NCBI RefSeq assembly: GCF_015832195.1
Contig: NC_052027.1
Span: forward strand, 9,792,149-9,856,148
Source: Motacilla alba alba
Taxonomy: Eukaryota > Chordata > Aves > Passeriformes > Motacillidae
DNA: 64,000 bases
Direction: 5' to 3'
Shown: positions 23,464 to 38,400 of the stretch, one piece after another
Position numbering within the stretch: the stretch's first letter is position 1
Layout of the letters: each line of letters starts with the position of its first letter
Notes under the pieces: model-generated
Seen by the model: the letters and a program-made list of their open reading frames with translations, nothing else
What the model was told of the DNA's origin: nothing
Databases searched by the model: none
Translations under genes and position numbers: made by a program

Positions 23464-26400
23464 TAGTGACTTTACATTTGAATGCAGAAAATTTTGGCAA
23501 TTTTGAATGTGCAGTTACTGCATAATCCCTGGTCACCCATGTTTCCTTGTAAGTAGACTATCTAGAAATGATTTACAGGTTCCTTGGCAGTATTTAGTCC
23601 AACATTCCTACAAGTAACCACTGGGAAAAATAACAGAACTTCCTGACTGAACTTTCTGATTTTTTCCACGCTCACTAATTAAGAGCAGCGTGTGCTATAA
23701 AATTAGTACAGCTGGAATCTGAGATGCTTTCTGGCCTGTCTGGAGGTACTGAATGCATGCTGCTGACGTGAAAGTCAGCAGGATTCCACATTGCTCAGCA
23801 CCTCCAAGCCCAAGGCCACCAAAAAAGGCTGCAGCTTTGTCTTATTGTTCTTGAAGCCACCCTGGATATACTGCACAAAACATTATGTGCTTTTTTGTAC
23901 CTCATGCTGACTTTGCTTTTCTTTTTTGACACTTGGCAACCATCAAAACCCATACTCCTAGCAGTTATTAATTGTTAGTTTTTTAATGATGGTGTATACA
24001 CCCTGCAGGTGTTCGCAATGGCACAAAGGGCTCTGTGGAACAGACTACTGCAGTCCTTTGTGTTTTAAAATGATTAAGCTTTTTTCCCAAAGTAGGAAAA
24101 TACTGTAACCAAAATGGTGGTATTTTGTGGCCAGACTAGGAGTGAAATTTAGGTTAGGGAGTACTGCCCTAGTGGGATAGACCCCACTAACCCTTGATGA
24201 CAAAGATTTACTGAGCAACACAATATAATGAATCAACAGCTGTAGATTCATCAAGTGCAGCCCCTATACTAAAAAGCAACCCAGATGAATTCCTCTCAAG
24301 CACCACTAGAGGTATTCTCTTGTTAATTCATGCCTGTAAAACGAGCTTTTCTCAGTGAGCAGTGCTGACACAGTAAGTCACACATCCCTTATCCATTGTA
24401 CTAACCTGGCTATCCAGTCCAAGCAACAGAAGCATAATAAAAAAAAGGATTGCCCAAAAGGTGGGCAGTGGCATCATGGACACAGCTTTTGGGTAGGCAA
24501 TGAAGGCCAGGCCTGGACCTAGAGAAAGAGAAAATAGGGAGGGGGGAAGGGAAGGGAAGAAAAGTAGTAAGTACCAGCTCTTTGGTAAAGGCAGCCACCC
24601 TCAAATTCAGGAATGCCTGGTTCCGTTCAGATAAATCCAAACGCAGCTGGAAATACCAGAAATGAAACAGTTTGGCTCTTTTATCTGAAATCGAAGCACG
24701 CATGACTACAGCAGAAACCACGGGCAAACCCCCAAGGCCAGTGCTAAGAGATCTCCAGTTTTAACATCTGTCTCAAACATGCCAATAATGGAGCTGTCCT
24801 ACACCTGCCCTGCAGGGACACAGGACAGTCTAGGGGCTGGGGGACAAGGGGTGACCCAAGGGAATGGCAGAATCCCACTGCTAGCCCACATGGTCATGAT
24901 GAAGATGATGATGATGAAACTCTTTTGCATGCAGGGAAGGGGACTCTGCTATAACCATTCCCTGGGATTTCCACTAATGCAACCACTGCCTCCCTCTGTA
25001 TGCAACCTCCAAACCCCGCATGGCTTTTCTAAACTGGGATTTGCACTCCAAGGAGTTTGCTCCTTCTCTTCTACAAACCCTCCCTGCTGCACTGAGTGAT
25101 CAGGCTACTCCTAATTTTATAAACTGAAAACTGCTGTTAGGAACTGCTGGGGTGTACAATCACTCTGTGTAAAACTGCTTCCCCGTGCTGTTACACCATC
25201 TGCCCCTATCCAGGCCAGCCTCCATGGACCTGCCACGGTGACACTGAGCATGACCATCATCAGCCCCAAGTGCAGGATGGGCTGCAAGTGTAGGAGGACC
25301 AGCAAGGGTTGGGGCTGAGTGCTTGGGGCTGAGTGCCCAGGTTCTCTGCTCTGGAACCCAAAGTGTGGAGTGCTCCTCCCTAGGTGGGGTCTGGCCTGCC
25401 CTGTGACCAGGTGTCACCTCACTCGTAGCCACACACAGAGCACAGGTGCAGTGCTCCTCTCCAGAGGCATCCTCACCTGGAGCCGGGAGCTATCAGTGTC
25501 CTTTGTGAGAGCTTTTGTGCAGAGAGGAAGAGCCCTACACCAGTGGGAGACAGGAATACTGGCAGCTCTGCATTTATGGCAGGCTCTCAGAGGAGATGAA
25601 GAAATTTGGTGATGCTGACAAAAAATTCTGAGGGCAGATAACAAACCAGAGTGAAACAAGGAATGCCTGGCTCATCTGCTTGTTTACTTTGAGGAGCCTT
25701 CAAAGTGCCAATTTTCAAGTGGATTGATGTAATTTTCAATGGGAAAAGGATTTTTTTAAGATGCTGCAGTGCGGGGCCAAAAAAATCTTATCTCTGATCT
25801 GTACAGAAAAATCTCTAACACTGCTCTTCCTACCTCCCACTTTTCCTTTCCAACAAGAAAGATGGAAAAAGAAGCAAGAGAAAGAGGTAAAATGAGATGA
25901 ATTTTTTTCAAACTAAAGATAACTTTCAGTCACTGAAAATATTTGAACATAAATAAATACAAATTAGCCAACAATCAAACAACTAATTTTATTTTAATGA
26001 AACACAACTAAGATTTTATACGACAGAGGATACAAAAAAATTGGTGAATGTCTCAAATTTTGGGAGCTTTGCTTTTTTTCCACTTTAATTCAGTGGATAC
26101 AGTAGATCCTCTCTGAGGGAGAGCTGCTAACAGATGGCATTTGCACCTGATCTGTGCAATTGATGAGACAGATGTAAAACTGCTCTCCTCAAAATTTGCT
26201 GCAATTTGTATGCTTTGGCCACTGAAACTGTTCTTGCACTGTGATACCAACTAATACCAAGTGCCCTAAGCCCTGAGCTATATTTTGATTTTCCTTTGAA
26301 ACTAAGTGTTGAAATACAAAAAGTCCATGCGAAAGAAAATGTTCCTGGCAAGTCCTCAACCGAAACATAAATAATCTAAAATTTGTATTTAATTTGAAAC

Positions 26401-29400
26401 CCTGTTGTTTTGAAGAGTGTTTTGCAAAAGTGAAGCACTTGTGGCTGCTATTAAAAGCCAGTGAGCACTGCTATGATCCCAGCCCACACACTGGCTGACT
26501 GCCATGGGGTGCTGTGGCATGGCTGGAGAGCTGCAGAGGCAGAGACCAGCCAGGCACCAGGAAACCCAAGGCATTATTGTCAGACAAGCTTAATCTGAAT
26601 TTGTTTGCAAAGGGAATTGAAAAAAAAAAAAGAAAAGAAAAAGAAAAGGCAAATCTTGTGCTGGTGTAACAGTGCTACAAATTGCATGAGTGGTGAAGTA
26701 TTTTTTCCAGCTAAACAGAGGCCACACGGATTAGACAGGACTCACTATGGTTTTGTTGAGCCCCCACTGCTTTTCTCTCTATCTTTAAAAGAATTCCTGA
26801 AAAGAAAAAGAACCTGTTTACTTAAAATCGGCTTTCACTCAGGAGTCAGAAGTCTGAGTTAACTGTTGAATAAACCTGCTAAAGCCAGTGAAGGCCAGCA
26901 GTGACCAGTGCCTTCAGCAGGAGCCAGCCCTGGCTGACAAGTGTGTCCCAGGCACATGGCACCAACACTGATTTTGGCACTGGGAAAAAATGTGGCCATG
27001 AGATTCCGCTGTCAGCAAATTTGCTGATGTTCCTGTGGCTTTCAGGAGAGCAAACAAATGGTGTCATGGATAAGGCAGGAGGAATTTAACTTTCTGGGCA
27101 GAGATGGGGTCTCAGCCCTGCGGACAACATCTTCTGCCAAGTGCTGCAGCCAAGTGGCAGCACCTCTGCTTGCCTTTTCCTGACCCAGGGGAGCAGTTCT
27201 GACCGTGCATCACAAGAAACCAAAAAAGGCAAGGCCAGAAAAAAAAAGGCTCAAGCACCTGCTGAATCCTCCTGTGCTAAGAAGAAGCAAGGAAAACTTC
27301 TCCCAGAGCCCCATGGATGTCCTGGGACACTCATCCCAGGGGAACCAAGGGTTTTCGGTAGCTCTGCACTTCTCTCTCTGAGAAAAGCAGCAAGAAAACA
27401 CGTCGGAGGTGGTTTGGATACTTCAGGATAATTTCAGTAGTGCTTACTGTCATGTAAAAATGTCCCCTAGGACTTAGCCAAAGACCAGCAGTGATGGGCA
27501 CGCGCTGCATGGTGAGCCAGTTGCAATCTCTGGCCATCAGTGACATGGATTTAAATAAAGGAGAAGACAACAAACTATGCAAAAAAAAATCAAAAGGAGA
27601 GTTCAGATGCTAGTCTGTGCCCTTGCTGTCCCTACAATAAGCTATTAAACCCCTTCTTTAAAAAAATGCATTTTGAGGTGCTGGAAAAAGGCTATTTAAA
27701 CACTAAGTGAGTTAATTTGTGTTTAAAGATTACTTAACAATCCAGTGTTACTACAGAATTGCTTAATTCTAGAAATTTCAGGTGACAGGAATGTAGCTGC
27801 CTCTATCAGAGATATAATAATAAAAATTAGAATAAATATTGACCAGATAAAAACCTAATGTACAGATACTTAAAAATACTACTCTTGGAATTGATCCACC
27901 TATATATAAATTAAAAAATAGGGCTATTTATGATTCATTCAATAGGATTATTCCCTTGCTTCCTGTTTCCAAACAAAGCAATCAACCTCCAATCCAAATA
28001 AGCATTATGGCCAAGATTGTTACTAATTGCACTTGCAAGAGCTATGCCAATTGCAGCCACCCAAGAATCCAGCGGTGCCATCAATGTCATTAGTTTTTCA
28101 TTAGCCCTTGTGAAGTGAGACATTTTTCTTAAAGACTTAACTCCCAGAGCCACATGATTAGAAGATATATTGACTTTTTCATTTTAACAGCATGTTTGCA
28201 GAGGAAAGCTTTCAAATTCTATGCAGGTGAATTAAAAGTGCTCGAAAAATTAGAAAGAAATATGAAAAGTGCACTCAGGTGACATTGTTATTACTAGAAT
28301 CTGATTAGCTTTAAGCCTCATGGCTGTCAAGGCCTGATTCATTATTTTTCCATGGTAATTCCCAACTAATCTGTCTGTTCTATGTGAAAACACATGGTTA
28401 CACCTGCCCTCATGGACTAGAAATGCACAGAGGAAAAATGTCATCTGTTTTGTTTGAGATCCAGTCACAAGCTATGAGGATTGAGCTTCTGCCTCTGCCT
28501 GTGCATAGGAGAATGTTAATGGGAAGGACACTTCTGAAATAAGGGAGGAATCTAAGTGTACATCAGATTTCAAAATGGACTTTGACAGTTCTGTCAACCT
28601 CACGCTGAAGCTACAGAGAACAAATGCAGGATTGCAACACCTAGAGTTCCTGTGGGTGAAATGGTCCACAAAACCCTGGAGATGGGAGTTCTCCAACTTC
28701 TCTTGCCTTTCAGTGAGATTTGGGAATGTATGTGTGTGTGTCCCTTCAAAAGGCCATGGTACTAATCCTACTCCAGTGCTGTGAGCAAGCAACACTAAGC
28801 TATAAAAATACATAAACATGGGCAATTTGCATTTGAATGAAAATAAAGGTAGTCTGAAAAGAAGGATGGAATAAATTCTTGAATCAATGACATTCTGGAC
28901 TCTGGATAATGGTTCAGTTATCTTAACTCTAATCTCAACTCAAATGGATTACCACACTCCAGGAAATGTGTTTGCTGCCCTGTTAATCAAGACAGAGTAA
29001 ACACTACAACCCCAGCTAACCCTCACTGCTCTAGATTAAAGCCCAAATCAACAACGTGCTTTTTTTTTCTGGCGATTATGGGAAATCTTGTTCTGTTTTA
29101 TCACTTAAATGTTAGCTGATTGGGTCTGCAGAACTTTGCTCACACGCTGGGCGGCAGTGCCCACCACCACTGCCACCAACACCATCGTACCTGACTCTGC
29201 CACATCAGCAATGTTCACCCCTTGCTCTTGTGCCATGAAGCCCAGGACGGAAAAAATTGCGAAGCCAGACACAAAACTGGTACCACTGTTCAGGCATCCC
29301 AGCAGCAAACAGTCCCTAAGTCACACATATGTCATGGAGCAAGTTAATTAAAAAAAAATTAACCCATTGTCCCTACTTTATTTACATCATTTAGCTAAAA

Positions 29401-32400
29401 CACTAAACCCCCTTGGATGGAAACTTGCCTATAGCAGTTGTATTTGTACTTGTTGTAGCTCCCCAGGGAAGTCATTGCTCCTAAGCAGATTGCATATGAG
29501 AAGAAGATTTGTGTCCCTGCATCTATCCAGACCTAAAGGGAAAGATAGAAATACTGTTATTACCAGCAATAATCAACAATAACACACAGTTGATTGCAAT
29601 AACCAACACAAACACACAGTTCAAACTAAGCAAAATCTACAAAATAATTGCTTCCATTGAGGGTGAGAGCTAAAGGACCAGGGAGACAGGGAAAGAGAAC
29701 AACACATTCGCAAGTTTGGCTTTCACAAGGAAAAGAAAATTGTTAGCATCAGAACCCAGAAGAACATAATCTCTACAATAGTTCCTGTTTCCCCTCCCCA
29801 GAGATGCTCAGTATTTCTAGTTTCTTAGTCATTCAGCTGATCCTTCCTGTTGGCGCAACAACAAACGTGTTTCAGTGCAATAGGAAATGCAGAAGTATTT
29901 ATAACATTGCTCATTTCTCTTGTAACTCATTTCAGTTAGAGTCAGCCGACAGAGTCCTTAAACTGAGGATGTGAAAAGCTTGAGAAACAGGTTTGTGTAT
30001 TTGGTCTGTTTATTTTTCTAGCTTTCTGGTTGTTTTTGTACCTGCTTAAATGCAAGATAAAAAGCCATAGGGGTGGGGGAAAACAAGCAAAATACAATGC
30101 ACTTTATAAGATACATATTTGATCTTGGTCTCATGATTCTTTGTCCTGATTACATTAAAAAAAACACATACAGAGTGAAATAACCATACACTATGAACTT
30201 CTTGGCTAGTAAATACATAGCAAGCTATCAAAACACATCCTCTGAATCCCATCTGTTCTCTTCTTTCTGCAAATTCAAGTCTGCTAACACCAGTGGAGAC
30301 CACCAAGGAGTTTGAGTAAGTGAGGATGTAGACTGAGGACCATTACCTCCTCCCTCCCACCATCACTTCCCAGCACCTTGCTGAGAAGGCTGAGGAGACT
30401 ACTGTCTCCTCGGAGTGATGCTTTTGCTAGACCGTGGGTGGGAGCCAGCCAGCTCACACGAACCTCTCCTATGTTCTCTGCTGACACTCTCTGGTTAGGG
30501 CTAACAGTAGATCATAAAAATGATAGGGTCCCATAAAAGAAGATTAAACCATAAAATATAATGTCTCCTGTGAAAAGGGTGTCTTGTAAAAGAGGACAAG
30601 ACTAGATAATGAACCAAATTTTCACATTGTTTCTTTCAATTACCCTTTTCCTACTTCAGTCCTTTAGTGACCACTGGAGTTTTATTTTAACCTAATACTC
30701 ATTAGAAAGCAATAGCAAAGGCAGATGTTATTTCCTATCACTGTGACAAACATTTTATTGTTTTCAAAGATCCCTTGTTTGCTTTTCTTTTTTTCTTGGG
30801 GGAATACTGTATTTTTTTTTCATTTCTCACGTGAACACTGTTGGCTGAAACAATGCTGATCTGCTCAAGTGTCCCATACTTGCACTCTGTGAGCACAGAC
30901 AGAATTTCTATCTATACAGAAAGAGTAAGCCTGGCTCCCACTAGCCAGGGCTAAGCAAGTAGTTCCTGTGCCTCAGAAAGCATCTTCTCCACCTTTGCAT
31001 GGCTTTTCATTCTTCCATAGTTTCATTCACTTCTCTCCCAATCTCCTCCTATGGAGCAGTGGCAGTTAAGTGACACTGATACTCACAGTTGTCGCTTGCT
31101 GTTCCATCTGTGAAGCTCACGTGTCTCCCCTTTGAAACTAAAGACTATCCTCATTAAAAAAATGCATCTCCCTTACCTTACCAACAAGAAAGCTGAGATT
31201 GTATAACGGGACAGAGTCTACAGCCTCAGAGTCCTTTGACACAAAAAAAATACACACGCATACACACACAAACATACACATGGAAAGATGCATTAACACA
31301 TTTAACAGTGACCTTCTCAAGCAGAGCTCTGGAAAATATAACCCAGCATTAAAGTTCATGCTATATTTGGACCTCTAAAGACTGTGGAAAAAAATCTGAT
31401 TGCCATTACATCAGCACCATCACCCTCCACCATCCCCCTTTGCACAGGAAATCATCCCGCTCCCCACTCCTGGTTCTGTACCTGTGGGTCAGCTAACCGT
31501 GAGATATCAGGGTAAAGATAAAACTTGATGCCTTCTGCAGCTCCAGGCAGGGTCACACCACGGATGAGTAGAACAAGGAGCATGATGAATGGGAATGTGG
31601 CAGTGATGTACACTACCTGGAAATAAGAAAAGGAAAAAGGAATGTTTAGTCTGTGGCAGCCAAAGCTCCAGAACCAAGAGAGGTTTAACAACGGGAATTC
31701 AAAGCCCCCTCATATCTAAAAAGGGTCTGACCTGAGTTTCTGTGTCTACTTTTAGTTTAGTGGTCTTTAACACCTTACTGCCTTAGGCCTGAAGGCAATG
31801 CATGAATCCCTCCAGAGGGCCCAGTCAATGGTCACATCACTCAGACATGATTTTATATGATTCATGACTTTTGTTCAAATTCTGCCTTTGTGTTTGTCCC
31901 CTTCACATGACAAGTGCACCTCTGCCAGGGAAGTGAAAAGGTTTACTCACTGAGGGCCCCTGAAACATGATTACCTCATTCTTTATTGGAACTTTAAAAC
32001 GGCAAACTGTTTCGCAAGCTCTGCCGCTACCTCTGACCTTGATGTGCAGCCCCACTGCTGCTCCTACAGCCAGCCTCCCCAGGAACTGTGTTCAGAAGTG
32101 AAGGTCATTTTATCTGTGCTCCTGTGTCTCCCTTCCTATCTCCTTGAACACATCAAGCCCTCCAGGTTGGCATCAGCCTCAACAGTGGTAATTTCCAGTC
32201 CTATAACTTCATTCTTGCCCTTGCTGCCTATTCAGCAACATCATTACTGGAAACTAAGGCTCTATTCATCCAGTTTGAAAATATGTCTTCATTATCTTTA
32301 ACCTCTATTCCCACTCTCTTTGAATAACAGCCTACTTCTTCTCTTCTTGTTATCTCCTCATTCATTTGATGAAAGAGCCCTTTGCTTTCATCTCCAGCAC

Positions 32401-35400
32401 GAGGGTTAATTGAGCTTGCATTTGGACAGTTCTATCTTTAGACCCACACTTTTTGACCTCTAACATTTTGCTTTCTTTGCTCATCAGTGCTTTCTCTCAT
32501 TTTTTATATAACTGCTGTGTTACAGACACTACTGTCCAAGAAAGGGGATTTTTCTTGGAGTCAGATGATTCCCCCAGGTAATTACAGTTTGCTGCCACGA
32601 GTTAAAATGTATTTTTGTTTTTCAGAATTTGCTTAACTACTGCAAAGCTCCCAGGATGCTCCATTGCTCTTCATAAGTGTGTCCTCTGAGAATAACAAGG
32701 AGAACTCAAAGCCTGCATTGCCATAATAATTCACAGAGCGGGGCTGATTTCACAGAATGAAAGGAAATCTTTTCATACATGCCCTTTTTAATTATCTCTT
32801 TGAGTTTTCTGTATATTTTCCACAAATAACATTTATTGCACATTAGCCTAGTTTCACCAAAACCAGGATAAAAGGATTTATCCACCTTCTTATTATTTTT
32901 TTAAAAAAAGCCAGGACTATAAAAAAATCAAAGTTTTCTTACAAAACAAACAAACAAACAAAACAAAACAAACCCCAAAAAACCAAAACATAACAAAAAG
33001 CTTTGACACATTTGCAGGATCTGAATGAACAAAAACCTATAGAGAGGTCTTTGCACTGCAGGTAGAGATTCTCTCACAATGCTGCAGGAATTTTTAAGAT
33101 GAAGCACATCATCTATAGCTTAAGCATAATTAATATTTTTCATCATGATTTCGTATTTATTTGTCCAAAGCTTTCCTAAAAGATTTGAAAAGTACAGCTT
33201 TCCCCCCACCCCCACCCTGCTCTCCAAAGAGCCATTAACACACTGGAAAGCAGGGAAGTGCTATAAACAACCCTCTACTAAAGTAAACCAGACTTTTCAA
33301 ATAATTCAAGTCCTCCATTAGAGTTTACAGTTTACTTTTGTTTGACCCCAAAGTTAATGGAGCCAACTGGAGACGTTGCAATGGTTTTGCTGGCCCTTGG
33401 CTGCACACCCGCACGAGCTCCGAAGGGAGAGAGCAGAGAGTGAACTCCTACCCAACCACCCTGCTTTAGACAGGAGACCCTTTTGCAGGATTTGCAGAGA
33501 ACACAGGTTTTTAGATGTCTGATTTTAACAGACCCGTTTTCAACCTTTTATCTTCACGGGGAGTGGAAATAGTACCACAGGGAGCTTGGAAGGCCTCTCT
33601 GTGCTATCAGAGCCTTTTCTGAGCAGACATCAGGGTTGTCAAAGGTGCTGCAGAAATGCTCACTTCCACCCTGCTGCTGCAGGAGATTTACTGCATCTAC
33701 CTTTACTATAAAACTTGTACAATCTCCTCACTAAGTCACATCAGTCAGTGGGAATAGAGAAACAAACATTTTTTGTCAATGCATGCTTTACAGGTGTGGA
33801 AGCTGCCCTTCAGGGGAAAAGTGGAGGGAATCCAGGGCAAGGCACCAGCTTTTAAATGAGGCCCATTGATAAAAATCACAGAAAACAAGGCAGAAACTGC
33901 AGTAAAGCAAGTGGTTTAGTCAACAGTGGAGCTCATGAGGTCTGGCTCCCTACAAAGTTCTGTCACCTTATTGATTCTGCAGTGTGCAAGATGCTAAACC
34001 TGCTAAATGATGCTCTCTCTACAGCTGAGGCACTTGGAACTTCTCCCCCTGACTTCTCTGGGGACTTATAAAAGATGAGTTCACACTGTGACCTTTTTCT
34101 TAGGAGGGGCACTAATGGGGTCACTTCCTCCCACCTAGTTGAGAAGAAATGTGGGGAACTTAATACCTTGAGATCCCTCCTCCTCCATCAGACTTATCTG
34201 AACACTGCCTCAAGCAGCAATTTTGAAAGTTAAGAATTACACAAACACAATGGCTTCAAAAACTTACAAAAACAGGTATAAAACCACTACTGAATGCAAG
34301 GGGGAATAGTATTATGCTTCACACCAAGTGACTGACCAAGACTTGCAATGGAGCAGGATGTTCAGGAGGGATGCAACTGTTGTCCTTTACAGGAAAACAT
34401 GATTCTGAAGAGCATGTGATGGGACCAACACCCACCAGCTATGCAGGATCTTTGTTAGTGACAATGGTCCTGAACAGGTACCTAAGTTTAGCCTTGTGTG
34501 TCTCCACAGAGCTCTTCCGTAGGCGAGTGGCATTTCAAAAATGCTGTGCCTCCACAACACCCCTACCACAGCTCTGTTAACATCCCTCCTGCTGCACTGG
34601 GATGAACTTGGCTGGAGTGAGAACACAGACACACAGTGCAGAGCACCACCCACCACAAGCCTGAGACCTTCTGCACTCATGACATCAGTGGGATGCTCGT
34701 CCTCTGAGAGCTAAAGGTGGGGCTCAATCTGTGCTTGTATCTGCTTCTTTATGCTCTTCCAGTAGTGGCTACTTGACTCACAGGCATTTTGGACATTGAT
34801 AATGACCTTCAAAAGTCAGTTGAATTCTCTTACTCAATGGAAAAATACAGTTTTTCCAGGAAATAGTGAATATCTTCCAGAACAGCATTACTTCGTATTC
34901 CTAACATCTCTAACTGCAATGACTATAGAATGGGTAAAAGAGCACTTACCTTCCCAGTGGATTTGACTCCTTTCCAAATGCAGAAGAAACATATCACCCA
35001 GACAAGGAGGAGACACAGTGCTAGATCCCACTTGATAATACCAATATCTTCGATTCCCGAGGACAAGCTCAGCACATTGCGCCTGAATATTTGAAAGGAA
35101 ACAAAAGAAGAGAGAGATGCAGGAGCTCAGTTGATGCAGACTCTGGTTGTGATGGCTAAGAATACACAATGGTGTGCAGGGCAGCTGACACACAGACAGA
35201 TCTCTGCTCTCAAAACACATGCTAAGTCAGTGGCTTATGTGACCAAAGCTGTGCTTTGCAACCCAACATCTCCCCTATGTCTGTGGGACTCCTTAATTCA
35301 ATATACTGCATTTAAAAACCTTAAGCTCGTTTTAGCAGCCTGTGACCACCCCACTATGAGATGAAAGAGTATTTGCTTTCCTGAAGATTGAAAAACAGCT

Positions 35401-38400
35401 TGCCCCAGTGAAGCTGCCTGGCAGTAGTGCACCCCATGTCTCCATCATGGACACTTGCAGCTGACCTGCATCCACATGTTTCTGCTCCTTTTCAGTTCAT
35501 TGGCAAGGCTGCCACGAGGAGGAAAGGGAAAAAGCAGTGCAGGGAAGTGTCAGGCCATGCAGCTTTGCAGGGTGAAGGCTGGAGCCATTATCTCTTCTTC
35601 CCTTGGGCCCCCCAAACAAACACTGCCCGAGTGCTGTCACCTGCCCTCAGCACCCCCAACACCGGGGTCTCACTTAGCTAACACCAGATTATTTAGGAGA
35701 TTTTATTCCCTCACTTAGGTTAATAAATAAAAAGTAATTCCTGAGCTGTGTTTTAAGGGAGCAATATCTGACCATTAAAAGAGGGGAAATATTCATTAAG
35801 GCTTCTCTCTTTTCAAAATTCCCATGGCTTACCATTAAATACTTACTTTGAACTATTTTTCAAATAATTTCATGCAACTTACACTGTCCTCACACACTGC
35901 ACAGGCCTTGTCATAGTCAACACTTCATTTGTCAAATATGTAAAAGAACAAACTGTTTCTTACTGTTCAATAAGCTACAACTCTGCAAATGAACCCAGTA
36001 AACTCTGCAAAGTTTTTTTGTCAAAGAGAAGTTTTGACCTCAATTACCACAGAAATGCCTTGCCCCAAGACTACGGAAGAGAACTTGCTATCTAACAGAT
36101 TTTTTTTTTTACTTTCAGATAGCTGTAAAAGTCAGGCACTTTCATGCACCAGAGTCATGGAGAGCAGAGCCCAGAGCAGTCTGGGTCAGGCCCACGTGTC
36201 TGGTGTGCACAGCTTTGCGTGGGGATCCGGTACAAGACAGACCATGGTGGTTTGGTTTTCCCCTGAACTAATGAATTTCTTTTTTTTTTTTTTTTTTTTT
36301 TTGCTATTGCCACGGAAATAATAGTGAATGAAGTCACTGATGGAAAATCTGCAATTAGTTTTTGGAAAAAGCCCTGGATTGACCAGTTTAATAGGACTCA
36401 AACCCTTGCCCATCTGTTTCTGCACCTCTGCTTGCCAAGCTCACTTGGATTACCTGTGTGACTGTGTTCTCACACCAAATGCTTTTTTCTCTCTGAACGT
36501 GTGTGTATTTTGTTATGGAAAAGGACTAATGGCACCAGACAGGGTAAGACTGCCCTAATCAGCACAGCTATTCAATAGTTATGAGAACCCCCTCAGTAAT
36601 GAATATTTGGCATAAAGTTGCAGTCTTGCTTCACCTGAGCCTAAAGAAACAAAGGAAAAACCTGCTGTGCATATACAAAAGTAGAAAATACATTTATAAG
36701 ATGAAAAAGTTCAGCCGCAACCTTCTATGCCTTTTTAAAACATAAATGGCAATTTTCCACTCAAAGGGGCAGTTCATATTGAAAAGGCAATCTGTAGAGT
36801 TGGCTCTCGAGAAACAGTGAATAATTAACTGCAAATGCCTTTTGGAATAGGGAGCTTTGTTAATGCATTCAGTTAAGACTTCTTTGCTTTTTACTGCAGA
36901 ACTAAAAGCAAGTGGCCATCTCTCCTAGAGTTTGTTTGCCCCAGCAATTCTTTCAAGATTTTTTGGAAAATACCCCAGTGGGTGACAGAGAGCCAGATAT
37001 CTTGCTTTTCTATGCTTTTCTTGCTTATCCCATCTCACAAAGACTGACTTCCTCAAGGAATATGCTCAGAATTACTAGGGGAGATTCAGCATTACAATTC
37101 TTTTATGAATTCTAGCCCTACATATTTTTGCAGAAGCAAAATCAACATGGATTTTTGGCCCAGTAAATTCCAGTTCAGAAAGGAGCATGAGCTGGGCTGT
37201 GCTGATAGCTCTTCAATTTTGTTACATAACCCCCATGCCACTGAGATTCAGCCAAGCCCACTCAGCTACCTTCACACCACTCACACACAGAGTTGTTAGT
37301 CATTCAGATTTATAGTCTGATGCTGTCATTAACTGTCACTCATATATAATCAATGGGACAACAGGCTGAGTTTGTTATAAACAGGAGTTCTTGACCCTTG
37401 AACACTAATATGTTCTAGTGAGTGCAATATGGAAATGTAACAGGAGCTGTAACTGGCCCTACAACATAAACAAAAATAAAATGAAGAGAGTTATGCAATC
37501 CTTGGGGGATATTCCAGCTCATTAATCAAGTGAATGCAGACAGGACCTTTCAAACCAGGAAAGGTGACCCACCCTTTCATGTTGGATGGACGAGAATAAT
37601 TAACACTGAAGAGGCTGTACAGAAAAATATTAAGATAAGAATATAAAACAATTTGAAAAACTCTCACGTTTGCTCTTAAGGGCAGAGACAGCTGCTCTAG
37701 ATTTTGTTTAGTTTTTTTTTTGTTGTTGCTCCCTTTAGAATTACATGCCATTAGCATGTGATGGTCTTTCTTGGGATTTGGATGAACAAAGTCTGCTGAT
37801 TACCAAATATTTATAAACACTTGGCCAGCACCAGACAATCAGAGGTTTTGTTCAACCCTAATTACCCTGTTACACTTATCCCTTATGTATTAATATGTGT
37901 ATAAGCCTTTAAGGTTTTGAACTTCAAAATAAAATCTTCAGAAATAAGACCTGAAGCATGTGATACCAAGAGGTAAGTCTCCTCATATAAAGCCTGATTT
38001 TCTTAACACCCTTTTATTGCTGCTCAAGCAAGCATGTGATTTGCACCAAACATTAATTCAAATGAACTGAAATGTCAGGCTGCACTATATATGCAGCCAG
38101 GCTGAGAAGTTCAACATGAAGAGGTTAATGCATCTATGTGGTCAATTATACCTGGGCAGCATTAGATTCACAAAGCAGTACTGATGAGGACACTACATAA
38201 ATGTCCCACAATAAAAATGGCATTGGGTTTCAGAAACCAAATACTCACAAACCTCTGAAATTAAACTGGAATTAATTGTGCCACAAAGCAGATGGATATC
38301 TTCAGTAAAGACTAATTATTTACCTGTCCTTTCAATGTTGGTAGCTGGTTGGCTGGCAGCCAGTATTGTCTATGGCAGCATGGTACCTGAAAGTTCTTCA

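Noticed and set aside
30046..30500. Possible LTR or retroviral remnant in SLC6A6 intron 5
   Set aside because: No LTR ends, primer-binding site or polymerase motif could be identified. It is probably unique sequence.
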